DNA from: an uncultured Collinsella sp.
GTDB lineage: Bacteria; Actinomycetota; Coriobacteriia; Coriobacteriales; Coriobacteriaceae
Assembly: GCA_900545835.1 (NCBI GenBank)
Contig: URBB01000009.1
Span: 1 to 28,851, forward strand
Reading direction: 5' to 3'
DNA length: 28,851 nt
The notes under the pieces were generated by a model. That model was not told the DNA's origin, searched no databases, and saw only the letters and a program-made list of their open reading frames with translations. This document shows, piece after piece, positions 15,906-24,379 of this stretch. Every line of letters begins with the position of its first letter. The first letter of the stretch is position 1. A program made the translations under genes and the position numbers.

Positions 15906-16781
15906 ATGGGCGAGCAGGTTTGTATGACGGGTGCCGAGTACTGCGGCGGAGCTGCGGGCGTGGATGCGAACGGCTATCCGGTCGAGACGACGGGCAATGC
16001 GGTGCTGGACACGTTGGAGCACCGTTCCTCAACGCGTGCCTTCGCGCGTGATGACGACGGCCGTCCCGTAGCGGTGACCGACGAGCAGCGGGCGGCGATC
16101 TTGCATGCGGCGAGTCGCGCACCGTCGGCGGGCGCCATGATGATGTATTCCATCGTGAGCATCCGCGAGCAGGCTACGCTCGACCGCCTGGCCGACCTGT
16201 GCGACCACCAGCCCATGATCGCCAAGGCGCCCTGGGCACTCATATTTGTGGTCGATTATGCCAAGTGGATCGATCTGTTTGAGCACGTGGGCTGCTTTGA
16301 GCCCGAGTTTGTCGAGCGCACGGGCAAGGCGCCCCGCCGCGCGCCGGGTTTGGGCGACTTTGCCATCGCGGCTCAGGATGCCGTGATCGCCGCGCAAAAC
16401 GCCGTGGTTGCCGCCGAGGCCCTGGGCCTGGGGAGCTGCTATATCGGTGATATCGTCGAGAATGCCGAGGAAGTTGCCGAGCTGCTCGATCTGCCGCCCT
16501 ATACCATGCCGCTGTCGATGCTCATCATCGGCACGCCCCGTAAGGAGCGCCCGGCAATCGCACACCCCGTGGTGAACCTGGTGCACGAGGAGCGCTACTG
16601 CCGCGCCGATGCTGCGACCATGGACGCGCAGGTGGCCGAGATGGACGCGATGTTCCGTCCGCATGCCCGCGAGGTGGGGGAGCGCGTCGTGGACATCTAT
16701 ACCCGCAAGCACACGAGTCCCTTTATGGCCGAGATGAGCCGTTCCATGGAGTGGTGGTTCAAAAACTGGCTCGGCAAGTAA
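15906..16781 (+). CDS. Nitroreductase family protein
   Basis: This 291-residue FMN-dependent oxidoreductase has the family's first FMN-phosphate motif HRSSTRAF (39-46), SRAPSAGAMMMYSI around 75-88 and GLGSCYIGDI in the second half (~176-185). Such enzymes reduce nitro, quinone or related substrates with NAD(P)H. The length exceeds that of the minimal ~200-residue members because of an N-terminal leader of ~30 residues and a C-terminal helical extension (~230-291) ending in MEWWFKNWLGK. GAGG lies 8 nt before the ATG. It is a single gene between divergent LtaS-like and downstream kup; a large hairpin follows the stop. Substrate unknown. Confidence 0.88.
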   Translation: MGEQVCMTGAEYCGGAAGVDANGYPVETTGNAVLDTLEHRSSTRAFARDDDGRPVAVTDEQRAAILHAASRAPSAGAMMMYSIVSIREQATLDRLADLCDHQPMIAKAPWALIFVVDYAKWIDLFEHVGCFEPEFVERTGKAPRRAPGLGDFAIAAQDAVIAAQNAVVAAEALGLGSCYIGDIVENAEEVAELLDLPPYTMPLSMLIIGTPRKERPAIAHPVVNLVHEERYCRADAATMDAQVAEMDAMFRPHAREVGERVVDIYTRKHTSPFMAEMSRSMEWWFKNWLGK

Positions 16782-16786
16782 CGAAT

Positions 16787-16836
16787 GCGGCGATGTGACA
16801 AAGGGACAGTCCCTTTGTCACATTCCATATCGCCGC
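16787..16836. repeat. Long hairpin after the nitroreductase gene
   Basis: ATGTGACAAAGGGA (16793-16806) is perfectly inverted at 16810-16823 around CAG, and GCGGCGAT (16787-16794) is inverted at 16829-16836. It starts 6 bp after the stop. No T-run follows. It may act as a terminator or be a dispersed palindrome; the core TCCCTTTGTSAC resembles part of the terminator at 19278-19320. Confidence 0.7.
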
Positions 16837-16907
16837 GGTAGCCTAAAGGCCGTATAAATGTTTATTTAGCTGGGAAAACAGTGCCATTCAAACATGGGCC
16901 GATTACC

Positions 16908-16913
16908 TATAAT
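16908..16913 (+). promoter_or_regulatory. Candidate -10 element of the kup promoter
   Basis: A perfect TATAAT lies 36 bp before the kup start codon. No convincing -35 hexamer is present 16-18 bp upstream, so an activator may be needed. The short leader leaves no room for a c-di-AMP riboswitch. Confidence 0.45.
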
Positions 16914-16948
16914 TCCTTCGAACATTAAAGTTGGGAGGAAACCGGCTT

Positions 16949-18976
16949 ATGGAACAAAAGGCCAAGGAGGCAGCCTCGCACGCTGCGATTCCTGTGAGCA
17001 TCTCGGCGATGCTCGTCACGCTGGGCGTGGTGTACGGCGATATCGGCACCAGCCCTATGTATGTAACCAAGGCGCTCGTTGCCGGCAACGGCGGCATCGG
17101 AAGCGTCACGGAGGAGTTCGTGCTTGGCGCGCTCTCCCTTGTCGTGTGGACGGTCACGTTGCTGACCACTATCAAGTATGTGCTCATCTCGCTGCGCGCC
17201 GATAACCATGGTGAGGGCGGCATCTTTGCCCTGTACAGCTTGGTTAAGCGCTGCGGTAAATGGCTCATCATCCCCGCCATGCTGGGTGGCGCCGCACTGC
17301 TCGCCGACGGCATCCTGACGCCGGCCGTTACCGTTACCACGGCCATCGAGGGCCTGCGCACCATCCCGGCGGTCCATGCCGTGCTGGGCGATGATCAGGG
17401 CCGCGTCGTCGCCATTACGCTTGCCATCATCATCGCGCTCTTCTTGGTACAGCGCATCGGTACGGCCAAGATCGGTCACGCCTTTGGCCCCATCATGACG
17501 CTGTGGTTCCTGTTCCTGGGCGGCACGGGTCTGTTCTTTGTCTTCCAGCACCCCGCCGTGCTGCTGTGCCTCAACCCGCTGCGCGGCATCGCCTTTTTGC
17601 TGAGCCCCAACAACCACGCGGGCATCATGATTCTGGGCAGCTGCTTCCTCGCCACCACCGGTGCCGAGGCGCTCTACTCCGACATGGGCCACGTCGGCCG
17701 CGGCAACATCTACGCTACCTGGCCGTTCGTTAAGTGCTGCCTGCTGCTTTCCTATATGGGCCAGGGCGCTTGGCTTATGAACAACGCTGCCAACCCCGAG
17801 CTCATGGGCATTGCCGATCTCAACCCGTTCTACCAGATGCTCGCCCCGGGCCTGCGCCCGTTTGCCGTAGGCCTTTCCACCGTCGCGGCCATCATTGCCT
17901 CGCAGGCGCTCATCACCGGCGCATTCTCGCTGGTGTCCGAGGCCAGCCGCCTGGACCTCATGCCGCACATGCAGGTCTTCTACCCTGCCGAGACCAAGGG
18001 CCAGCTCTACATCCCCATGGTCAACAACGTCATGCTTGTCGGCTGCGTCATCGTGGTGCTGCTGTTCCAGAACTCGGCGCATATGGAAGCCGCCTACGGC
18101 CTTGCCATTACGCTGACTATGATGTGCACCACGCTGCTGCTCTTCTTCTACCTGCACGAGGAGCGCAAGCTCAAGGTTGCTCCGTGGATCTTCGCGGCCT
18201 TCTTCCTTTTGCTCGAAGGCTTCTTCTTCGTGAGCTCGCTCACCAAGTTCTTCCACGGCGGCTACTTCACCATCCTCATGGCTGCACTCATCATGGGCAT
18301 TATGGTGTGCTGGTACAACGGCACGGCGGTCGAGCAGCGCCAGTTTACGCTGCTGCCGCTGCGCAGCTACCTGCCGCAGCTCAAGCGCCTGCGCGACGAC
18401 GATCGCTATGAGCGCATGAGCGACAACATCGTGTACCTGACCAAGGACACCCATACCGATTACATCGACCGTGATATCGTCTACTCGATCTTGGACAAGC
18501 ATCCCAAGCGCGCTCGCGCCTGGTGGTTCGTGAATGTCGAGACCATGGACGAGCCGCATACCTTTGCCTATTCGGTCGAGACGTTCGGCACCGACTACGT
18601 GTTCCGCGTGCATCTGTACCTGGGCTACAAGATCAACCAGCGCGTCAATGCCTACCTGCGTCAGGTCGTTCAGGACCTGGCTGCCACCGGCGAACTGCCT
18701 GCGCAGACGCATGACTACTCGGTCTACAAGGATCCGGGTAACATCGGTACGTTCAAGTTCGTCCTGATCCGTAAGCTTCTGGCGCCTGAAAGCGATGTGG
18801 AGCCCAGCGAGCGTACGGCCATCACGCTCAAGTACATCATCCGCCGCGCCGCCGGCACGCCTGCACGCTGGTACGGCCTGGAGAACTCCAACGTGAGCTT
18901 TGAGTACGTGCCGCTGTTCACCAAGTTCAAGGCCGTGAACAAGATGCAGCGCCTGGCCCCCAACGAGCGGCCGTAG
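16949..18976 (+). CDS. kup: Kup-type potassium uptake protein
   Basis: This 675-residue membrane protein imports K+ with protons. It has the Kup hallmark VYGDIGTSPMYV near the first helix, NHGEGGIFALYSL after helix 2, TTGAEALYSDMGHVGRGN in the middle, and about 12 helices up to residue ~460. A cytoplasmic C-terminal domain (~465-675) follows, normal for the family. ATG 16949 is preceded by GGGAGG at 10 nt; the in-frame TTG at 16931 overlaps that site and is rejected. A small membrane-protein gene and KdpD/KdpE-type genes follow on the same strand. This suggests that Kup expression or activity is tied to that signalling pair. Confidence 0.95.
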   Translation: MEQKAKEAASHAAIPVSISAMLVTLGVVYGDIGTSPMYVTKALVAGNGGIGSVTEEFVLGALSLVVWTVTLLTTIKYVLISLRADNHGEGGIFALYSLVKRCGKWLIIPAMLGGAALLADGILTPAVTVTTAIEGLRTIPAVHAVLGDDQGRVVAITLAIIIALFLVQRIGTAKIGHAFGPIMTLWFLFLGGTGLFFVFQHPAVLLCLNPLRGIAFLLSPNNHAGIMILGSCFLATTGAEALYSDMGHVGRGNIYATWPFVKCCLLLSYMGQGAWLMNNAANPELMGIADLNPFYQMLAPGLRPFAVGLSTVAAIIASQALITGAFSLVSEASRLDLMPHMQVFYPAETKGQLYIPMVNNVMLVGCVIVVLLFQNSAHMEAAYGLAITLTMMCTTLLLFFYLHEERKLKVAPWIFAAFFLLLEGFFFVSSLTKFFHGGYFTILMAALIMGIMVCWYNGTAVEQRQFTLLPLRSYLPQLKRLRDDDRYERMSDNIVYLTKDTHTDYIDRDIVYSILDKHPKRARAWWFVNVETMDEPHTFAYSVETFGTDYVFRVHLYLGYKINQRVNAYLRQVVQDLAATGELPAQTHDYSVYKDPGNIGTFKFVLIRKLLAPESDVEPSERTAITLKYIIRRAAGTPARWYGLENSNVSFEYVPLFTKFKAVNKMQRLAPNERP

Positions 18977-19037
18977 TCGCCGACAGGCTGCATGGAGTTG
19001 GTTTTCGATGGACAAGATTGAGGCCGGGGAGGTAAAC

Positions 19038-19232
19038 ATGGATACAAAGGCGCTCGATGGCCGTGAGGCGCTTGCCGAAGTGGTGCGCGAGGCACGCGCC
19101 GATGCCGCCGAAGATCGGTTCTTTACGAATCGGGCCAACATGGATATGGCCGACCGCGTGATCTCGATTGTGGCACTGGTATTTGGGGCAGTGTGCGTGT
19201 GTGCCCTACTCGCGCACGTGCTGTTTGTCTAG
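19038..19232 (+). CDS. Small single-span membrane protein
   Basis: This 64-residue ORF has an excellent ribosome-binding site (GGGGAGG, 5 nt before the ATG). The N-terminal ~44 residues are charged and helical (REALAEVVREARADAAEDR). One hydrophobic segment follows (ISIVALVFGAVCVCALLAHV) and ends at the C-terminus. I do not recognise a family. It sits 61 bp after kup and before the kinase gene, with a terminator behind it, so it is probably co-transcribed with kup. A regulatory or stabilising role for Kup, loosely like KdpF for the Kdp pump, is only a guess. An in-frame ATG at 19008 lacks a good site. Confidence 0.65.
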   Translation: MDTKALDGREALAEVVREARADAAEDRFFTNRANMDMADRVISIVALVFGAVCVCALLAHVLFV

Positions 19233-19277
19233 CGACCGCCGGTTGCAAAGGCTATACACTTGGAACCACCACAAGGG

Positions 19278-19320
19278 AAACCACCACAAAGGTGCCTGTC
19301 CCTTTGTGGTGGTTTTTGTT
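19278..19320 (+). terminator. Intrinsic terminator after kup and the small membrane protein
   Basis: AAACCACCACAAAGG (19278-19292) pairs with CCTTTGTGGTGGTTT (19301-19315), followed by TTG and more Ts. A partial extra copy of the left arm precedes it (19266-19274). It ends 24 bp before the kinase start, so the kinase needs readthrough or a promoter I could not identify. Confidence 0.8.
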
Positions 19321-19343
19321 TTTGAGAGAGGGGCGGGGCGCTG

Positions 19344-20969
19344 ATGGACGTCCGTACGGACGGCGATATTGCCGATAGCTTTTGGTGGCGGCGCACAACG
19401 CTGACGCGCCGCACTCCTCTGTATGACGCCTGCGTATCGGTGGGGCTGCTGGTCGCGGCGACGATTGTGGGCGCGCTGCTCGACCATCCGGGTCTCGCGC
19501 CGAGCATCATGATCGTCTATGTGTTCGCCGTGCAGCTGTGCGCATTCTTTACCTGGAGTCGCCTGTATTGCTTGCTGAGCTCGGCTGCCGCCGTGGCGCT
19601 CTACAACTTCTTGTTTGTCGACCCGCGCTACTCGCTGTCGCTTATCGACCGCGGCTATCCCGGCATGTTCTTCATCATGTTTGTGGTCTCGCTTGTATCG
19701 AGCTCGATTGCGTTAGCCCTGCGCCGGGCCTTGGCGCAGGCTGCCGCCAGCGACCGTCGCACGCATATGGTGCTCGAGACCAACCGCATGCTCCAGCGCT
19801 GCGCCGACGAGCAGCAGATCGTTCACGCCATGGCCACGCAGCTGGCGCGTCTTTCGGGCTGTCCGGTCGTGTGGTACAGCGCCGACGTCGAGGGCGATGA
19901 CCTGCTGCCGCGTGCGACGTACACGGCCGTGGGCGATGCCGTGCCGGTGCACGAGCTGGCGCCGCAGATGCCGCCGCGGCTTTCGGCGTCCGCCTATGTG
20001 GGAACGCCGCTCGACGCCACGTTTGGCGGCTCGGCGTTTTATGGCATCTACCTGACGGTTCGCACGGGCGACGGCTTCGTGCGCTCGGGCGACCCCGCCT
20101 CGGTGGTGGGCGTGCTGGCTATCGTTGCCGAGCCCGACGTGCTGACGCATGAGGAGCGGACGCTTGCCGATGCTATCGTGAGCGAAGGCGAGCTGGCACT
20201 TGATCGCGCCCGCGCCATGGAGGCCCGCGAGGAGGCGGCGGTGCTCGCCAAAAACGAACAGTTGCGCGCCAACCTGCTGCGCTCCATCTCGCACGATCTG
20301 CGCACGCCGCTTACCAGTATTTCGGGTAATGCCGACGTGCTGCTCGACCAGGGCTCGACCGGCACCGCGGTGCTCGATGCCCAGACGCGCCGCGGCCTGC
20401 TCCTTTCCATTCGCTCGGATGCGCAATGGCTCAACGCCACCGTCGAGAACCTGCTCGCCATCACCAAGCTCGAGGGCGGCGGCATGCGTCTGTCGACCAC
20501 GCTCGAGCTCATGGACGATATCGTCGAGGAGGCGCTGCGCCACGTGAACCCTGCCGTGCGCGAGCACGACCTTAAGGTAGTGGCGTGCGATGAGCCGGCG
20601 CTCGTCAACGTCGATGCGCGCCTGATGGTGCAGCTGGTGGTCAATCTGGTGAACAACGCCATCACCTATACGCCCGCGGGCTCGCATATCATGATTTCGA
20701 TTAGCGTCGACGATGGACGCGTGGCGTGCTCGGTGGCCGATGATGGTCCGGGCATCGCACCCGAGGATCGCGAGCGGATCTTCGAGTCGTTCTATACCGC
20801 CAACCACGGTCTGGCCGACAGCCACCGCAGCGTTGGCCTGGGTCTTTCGCTCTGCCGTTCCATTGCGTTGGCACATGGCGGTAGCATAGAGGTTGCCGCG
20901 GCGGACCCGCACGGTTCGGTCTTTACGATTGAACTTCCCGCCGCCGACGTTTCGTTTGATAAGGAGTAG
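19344..20969 (+). CDS. KdpD-like sensor histidine kinase lacking the N-terminal KdpD domain
   Basis: This 541-residue membrane kinase has four closely spaced helices of the DUF4118 (KdpD membrane) type at ~27-125, a GAF-like region (~145-290), a dimerisation helix with phospho-acceptor His317 in SISHDLRTPLTSI, and an ATPase domain with N box NLVNNAITY, G1 DDGPGIAP and G2 GLGLSLCRSI. Full-length KdpD is about 900 residues and starts with a KdpD sensor domain and a USP domain; both are absent. It should phosphorylate the regulator encoded 4 bp downstream. The start codon has only a G-rich weak ribosome-binding site. KdpD normally senses K+ limitation, so a role in controlling K+ transport is inferred. 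Confidence 0.88.
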   Translation: MDVRTDGDIADSFWWRRTTLTRRTPLYDACVSVGLLVAATIVGALLDHPGLAPSIMIVYVFAVQLCAFFTWSRLYCLLSSAAAVALYNFLFVDPRYSLSLIDRGYPGMFFIMFVVSLVSSSIALALRRALAQAAASDRRTHMVLETNRMLQRCADEQQIVHAMATQLARLSGCPVVWYSADVEGDDLLPRATYTAVGDAVPVHELAPQMPPRLSASAYVGTPLDATFGGSAFYGIYLTVRTGDGFVRSGDPASVVGVLAIVAEPDVLTHEERTLADAIVSEGELALDRARAMEAREEAAVLAKNEQLRANLLRSISHDLRTPLTSISGNADVLLDQGSTGTAVLDAQTRRGLLLSIRSDAQWLNATVENLLAITKLEGGGMRLSTTLELMDDIVEEALRHVNPAVREHDLKVVACDEPALVNVDARLMVQLVVNLVNNAITYTPAGSHIMISISVDDGRVACSVADDGPGIAPEDRERIFESFYTANHGLADSHRSVGLGLSLCRSIALAHGGSIEVAAADPHGSVFTIELPAADVSFDKE

Positions 20970-20973
20970 CGCT

Positions 20974-21687
20974 GTGCCGAACTCTGCCGTAAAACCGCTC
21001 ATCTTGGTCGTTGAGGACGACCCCGCCGTTCGCAATCTTATTGTTGCCGCGCTCGAGGCGCACGGCTTGCGCCATATGGCTGTGGAGACCGCCCATGCCG
21101 CCATCGCCGCCGCCTCGTCGCAGGCGCCGAGCATTGTGCTGCTCGATCTGGGCCTGCCCGATATGGACGGCGTCAAGGTGGTGGAGTCGGTGCGCGCATG
21201 GTCGGGCATGCCGATCATCGTGGTCTCGGCGCGCAGCGAGGATGCGGACAAAATCCGCGCGCTCGATGCCGGTGCCGACGACTATCTGACCAAGCCGTTT
21301 TCGGTCGAGGAACTGCTCGCGCGCATTCGCACGACGCTCAGGCGCCTTTCGTATGCGCAAACGGGCGGCGTTGTCTCCGAGGGCTCGTTCGATACCGGTG
21401 AGCTGCATATCGATTTTGATGCCGGCATTGCCACGATGGATGGCGAGGAGTTGCACCTGACGCCGATCGAGTACAAGCTCCTGTGCCTGCTGGCACACAA
21501 CGCCGACAAGGTTCTGACGCACCAGTTTATCCTGCACGAGATTTGGGGCACGGCGACCAAGAGCGACCTGGCGAGCCTGCGTGTCTTTATGGGCACGCTG
21601 CGCAAGAAGATCGAGTCCGACCCCGCGCATCCGCGCTATATCCAGACGCACGTGGGTATCGGCTATCGCCTGGTCACCCAAGGGTAG
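20974..21687 (+). CDS. KdpE-like response regulator (OmpR family)
   Basis: This 237-residue regulator has a receiver domain (8-122) with acidic pair Asp15/Asp16, phospho-acceptor Asp58 in VLLDLGLPDMDG, VVSARSE, and a conserved Lys in YLTKPF. A winged-helix OmpR/PhoB domain (~140-235) follows, with LTPIEYKLLCLLAHNADKVLTH and a C-terminal IQTHVGIGYRL hairpin typical of KdpE. It starts at GTG 20974, with AAGGAG 7 nt upstream overlapping the kinase stop, so the two are translationally coupled. Longer in-frame starts inside the kinase gene are rejected. No kdpFABC operon is present here; kup is the obvious local target. Confidence 0.92.
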   Translation: MPNSAVKPLILVVEDDPAVRNLIVAALEAHGLRHMAVETAHAAIAAASSQAPSIVLLDLGLPDMDGVKVVESVRAWSGMPIIVVSARSEDADKIRALDAGADDYLTKPFSVEELLARIRTTLRRLSYAQTGGVVSEGSFDTGELHIDFDAGIATMDGEELHLTPIEYKLLCLLAHNADKVLTHQFILHEIWGTATKSDLASLRVFMGTLRKKIESDPAHPRYIQTHVGIGYRLVTQG

Positions 21688-21711
21688 GACGGCGTCCGCC
21701 ATCCCACTATG

Positions 21712-21778
21712 AGTTGCGGTGAAATACGGTCTAAATTTGCCTCATTCCAGGCAAAACAGTCCGTATTCCACCGCAACT
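21712..21778. repeat. Nested palindrome between convergent genes
   Basis: Arms 21712-21729 and 21761-21778 (18 nt, one mismatch) enclose a perfect hairpin TTTGCCT/AGGCAAA (21736-21755). It fills the gap between the regulator and rlmKL and probably terminates both, though T-runs are short. Confidence 0.7.
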
Positions 21779-21781
21779 TTG

Positions 21782-24304
21782 TTATTTGCCTTTGGGCTTG
21801 CTGGCGTAGAACTTCTTCTTTTTGGACTTGCCGTTGCCGGCCTGCGCGTGCGTGGGTACTGCCGCGCGAGGCTTGCGGGCCTCGGGGTTGCGCAGCTCCT
21901 CGACACGCTCGGCAATCTCCTCGGCGCTAAAGCCGACCTCGGCCATGGCGTCCTCGATGGGCAGGCGGCGCACGATATAGCAATGGTGCACCTTCTGGTT
22001 GCGTGCGAAATCCTCGGGGATGGTTTGCGCCGTAATGTTCTCCAGCACGACGCCCGCGCGCGCGAGCTTGCGCGTCTCGGGGCGGAAGCCACGCAGGTTG
22101 CAGCTAAAGATGGCGTGGCCGCCCTGTGCGAGCAGGCGCGATACGCCGGCCAAAAGCTCAACATGGTCGCGCTGGACATCCCAGGTGCGGCGGCCCATCT
22201 TGGACGAGTTCGAGAACGTGGGCGGGTCGACAAAGATCAGGTCCCAGCGGTTGCGCGTCTGGCGCTGGTCACGAATCCAGGCGAGCACGTCGTCGCGCAC
22301 AAAGTGATGCTGCGGCCCCACAAAGCCGTTCTGGCGCATGTTGCGCTCGGCCCAGTCCAAGTAGGTGTTGGAAAGGTCGACCGTCACGGTCTCCTCGACG
22401 CCGCCGTCGGCTGCGTAGCAGGTGGCGGTGCCGGTGTAGGCGAACAGGTTGAGGAAGCGGCGCGCCTGCTTGGCGTGCTCGCGCACCAGGTTGCGGGTGA
22501 CGCGGTGGTCCAGGAAGATGCCCACATCCAGATAGTCGTCAAAGTTGACGGCAAAGGTGAGGCCGCCCTCTTCGATGAGCGGCAGACGACGGCGTGCGAT
22601 ATTGGCGCGCTCGCCCGACGCGCCCTTGCCGGCACCCTGCTTGCCGTACTGAGAGCCACCGCGCGAACGCATGCGGGCCTTGGCGTGCACGTGCTCGGCC
22701 GGAACATCAAGGATGCGCGGCGCGATGGCCAGAATGTCGAGCATACGGGCCTGGGCCAGTGCGGGGTCGATGGTCTTGGGCGCGGCGTATTCGGCGATGA
22801 CGAGCCAGCGGCCCGGCGTCTGCGGGCAGCCTTCGTACAGGTCGATGGCGGCGGAGTAGTCGGGTAGGTCGGCATCGTAGACGCGGTAGCAGCTCACGCC
22901 CTCGCGCTTTGCCCACTTGCGACGCAGACGGGCATTCTTGCGCAGGCGGTTGGCGAACTGCTCCGACTCGGGGATGAGCACGGGCAGCGGCTTGCCGTCA
23001 CCCAGGTCGAGCGTGGCGGTAGGTTCGGGCATGAGGGTGTCGGCGGCTTCGTCTTGGGCATCTGCGGTCTGCTCCTCGGCATCTGCGCTGGTCGCAGCTT
23101 CGAATGCCGCGGCGGCGTGGTCGAGCGAGGGCCAAACCTCAAGAGCCGCCTCCTCGTTGTTGGGCATGACGGCAATCGAGCGCTCGGGCTCGGCGTGGAG
23201 CGCGCGGGCCAGCAATCCGTCGCGGGTGAGCGCGGCGACCGGTGCCGCGGCAAGCTCGGGCGCGCGGCGCAGCTCACCGACCAGCGTCATGGCGTCGTGC
23301 ATGAGCGAAAGCGGTGTCTCGGTCGTATCCGCGACCACGGCGGCACCGGCGACGGCGCCCGCGTGGTCCAGTACGGTGGCGGACTTGGCGGCGCAGAAAT
23401 CGACAAAGCGCTTGTGGCCAGCGCTCTTGACCATGCGCTCGGCAGTCTTGCGGGCGGCGGGGTCGATGTCTGCGGCCACGATGCGCGCCTGGCGCTCGCG
23501 CGCTGCCGCCTCGCGCGAGCGCGCCTCGGCAAGCAGCTGCTCCCACAGGGCGGCGTCGTGCAGCTGCCAGCCCTCAAAGCCCCAGCGCTCGCGTGCGGCG
23601 CCCGGGGCGCGGTCAGTCAGGATATTCACGGCCTCCAGCAGCAGGCCGCCGCCGGCGCACGAGGCGTCGATCAGCGTGGGCAGAGCTTCGTTCTCGTAAT
23701 CATCGGCCGTCAGCTCGCGCTCGCATAGCGCGGTCCAGCTGACTTGCGCCAGCACCAGGGCGGCGTAGTCGGGGCGCAGCACGTGCGCGCCCTCGCCGGC
23801 GCGGGCCGCTGCGGGCGGCAGGCGTTTGAACAGCGGGTCGCCCGAAAGGTCCAGGCTGATGCTCGCGCGGCGCTGACGCAGCGAAAGCAGCAGATGAACG
23901 TCGGGATCGGCGGCATCAACGTCGGCGCGACGGCCCGTGGTCTCGGCCAAGCGGTCGCACAGCGCGTCCTTGGCGCGCAGGGCCGAGAAGCGCGTGTTGC
24001 GCAGCTGCTCGGTCACGCCGCGGGCGGTTATGGCGATGGTGGCGCCGGGGCGGACGACGCTCTCCCAGGCAATGTCGTAAGCGCCGTCGTACAGCCCATC
24101 GGCATCCTGTGCCTCAAAGCGCCCGAGTACCACGAACACGCGACTCGCCAGGCGCGACCACAGACAGGCGCGGTAGCCTTCTTCGAGCTCGCCCTCAAAT
24201 GTAGCGCGGCCCTTCAGCCGGCGAACATGCGAAAGCCCGAGGCGTTTAAGCTCATCGGCGAGTGCGGACTCAAAGCCCTCGGGGCAGCTTGCGTAAAATT
24301 CCAT
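21782..24304 (-). CDS. rlmL: RlmKL-type 23S rRNA methyltransferase with degenerate RlmL half
   Basis: The 840-residue protein aligns over its length with bifunctional RlmL/RlmK, which makes m2G2445 and m7G2069 in 23S rRNA. A THUMP region (~45-155) is followed by the RlmL-like half. There motif I reads DASCAGGG (213-220) instead of DPMCGSGT, and motif IV, normally NPPYGE, reads ADTTET (325-330). Both changes hit SAM or catalytic positions, so this half is probably inactive. The RlmK half is intact: NRLRKNARLRRKWAKREG (~470-490), FAYTGTATCYAADGG (~618-632) and FVDPPTFSNS with Asp693-Pro-Pro. A Lys-rich tail ends the protein. AGAGGT 6 nt before the ATG supports the start. The residual RlmL fold may still position the RNA. 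Confidence 0.9.
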   Translation of the reverse strand: MEFYASCPEGFESALADELKRLGLSHVRRLKGRATFEGELEEGYRACLWSRLASRVFVVLGRFEAQDADGLYDGAYDIAWESVVRPGATIAITARGVTEQLRNTRFSALRAKDALCDRLAETTGRRADVDAADPDVHLLLSLRQRRASISLDLSGDPLFKRLPPAAARAGEGAHVLRPDYAALVLAQVSWTALCERELTADDYENEALPTLIDASCAGGGLLLEAVNILTDRAPGAARERWGFEGWQLHDAALWEQLLAEARSREAAARERQARIVAADIDPAARKTAERMVKSAGHKRFVDFCAAKSATVLDHAGAVAGAAVVADTTETPLSLMHDAMTLVGELRRAPELAAAPVAALTRDGLLARALHAEPERSIAVMPNNEEAALEVWPSLDHAAAAFEAATSADAEEQTADAQDEAADTLMPEPTATLDLGDGKPLPVLIPESEQFANRLRKNARLRRKWAKREGVSCYRVYDADLPDYSAAIDLYEGCPQTPGRWLVIAEYAAPKTIDPALAQARMLDILAIAPRILDVPAEHVHAKARMRSRGGSQYGKQGAGKGASGERANIARRRLPLIEEGGLTFAVNFDDYLDVGIFLDHRVTRNLVREHAKQARRFLNLFAYTGTATCYAADGGVEETVTVDLSNTYLDWAERNMRQNGFVGPQHHFVRDDVLAWIRDQRQTRNRWDLIFVDPPTFSNSSKMGRRTWDVQRDHVELLAGVSRLLAQGGHAIFSCNLRGFRPETRKLARAGVVLENITAQTIPEDFARNQKVHHCYIVRRLPIEDAMAEVGFSAEEIAERVEELRNPEARKPRAAVPTHAQAGNGKSKKKKFYASKPKGK

Positions 24305-24332
24305 GGGTGACCTCTCTGGTTGCGTCGCTCCA

Positions 24333-24338
24333 TTATAT
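24333..24338 (-). promoter_or_regulatory. Candidate -10 element of the rlmKL promoter
   Basis: On the minus strand this reads TATAAT, 28 bp before the start codon. The surrounding TCCAT...ATGGA is palindromic and lies midway between the divergent rlmKL and HAD genes, so it could serve both. No good -35 was found. Confidence 0.4.
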
Positions 24339-24379
24339 GATGGATACTTCGTTTACTCTCGCCCCCGAAAGGAACCCAT

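Noticed and set aside
16837..16948. c-di-AMP riboswitch upstream of kup
   Set aside because: The distance between the -10 and the start is only ~35 bp and the aptamer motifs are absent.
16925..19141. 738-codon antisense frame over kup
   Set aside because: Kup is unmistakable on the plus strand; the antisense product is a His/Arg/Gln-rich shadow.
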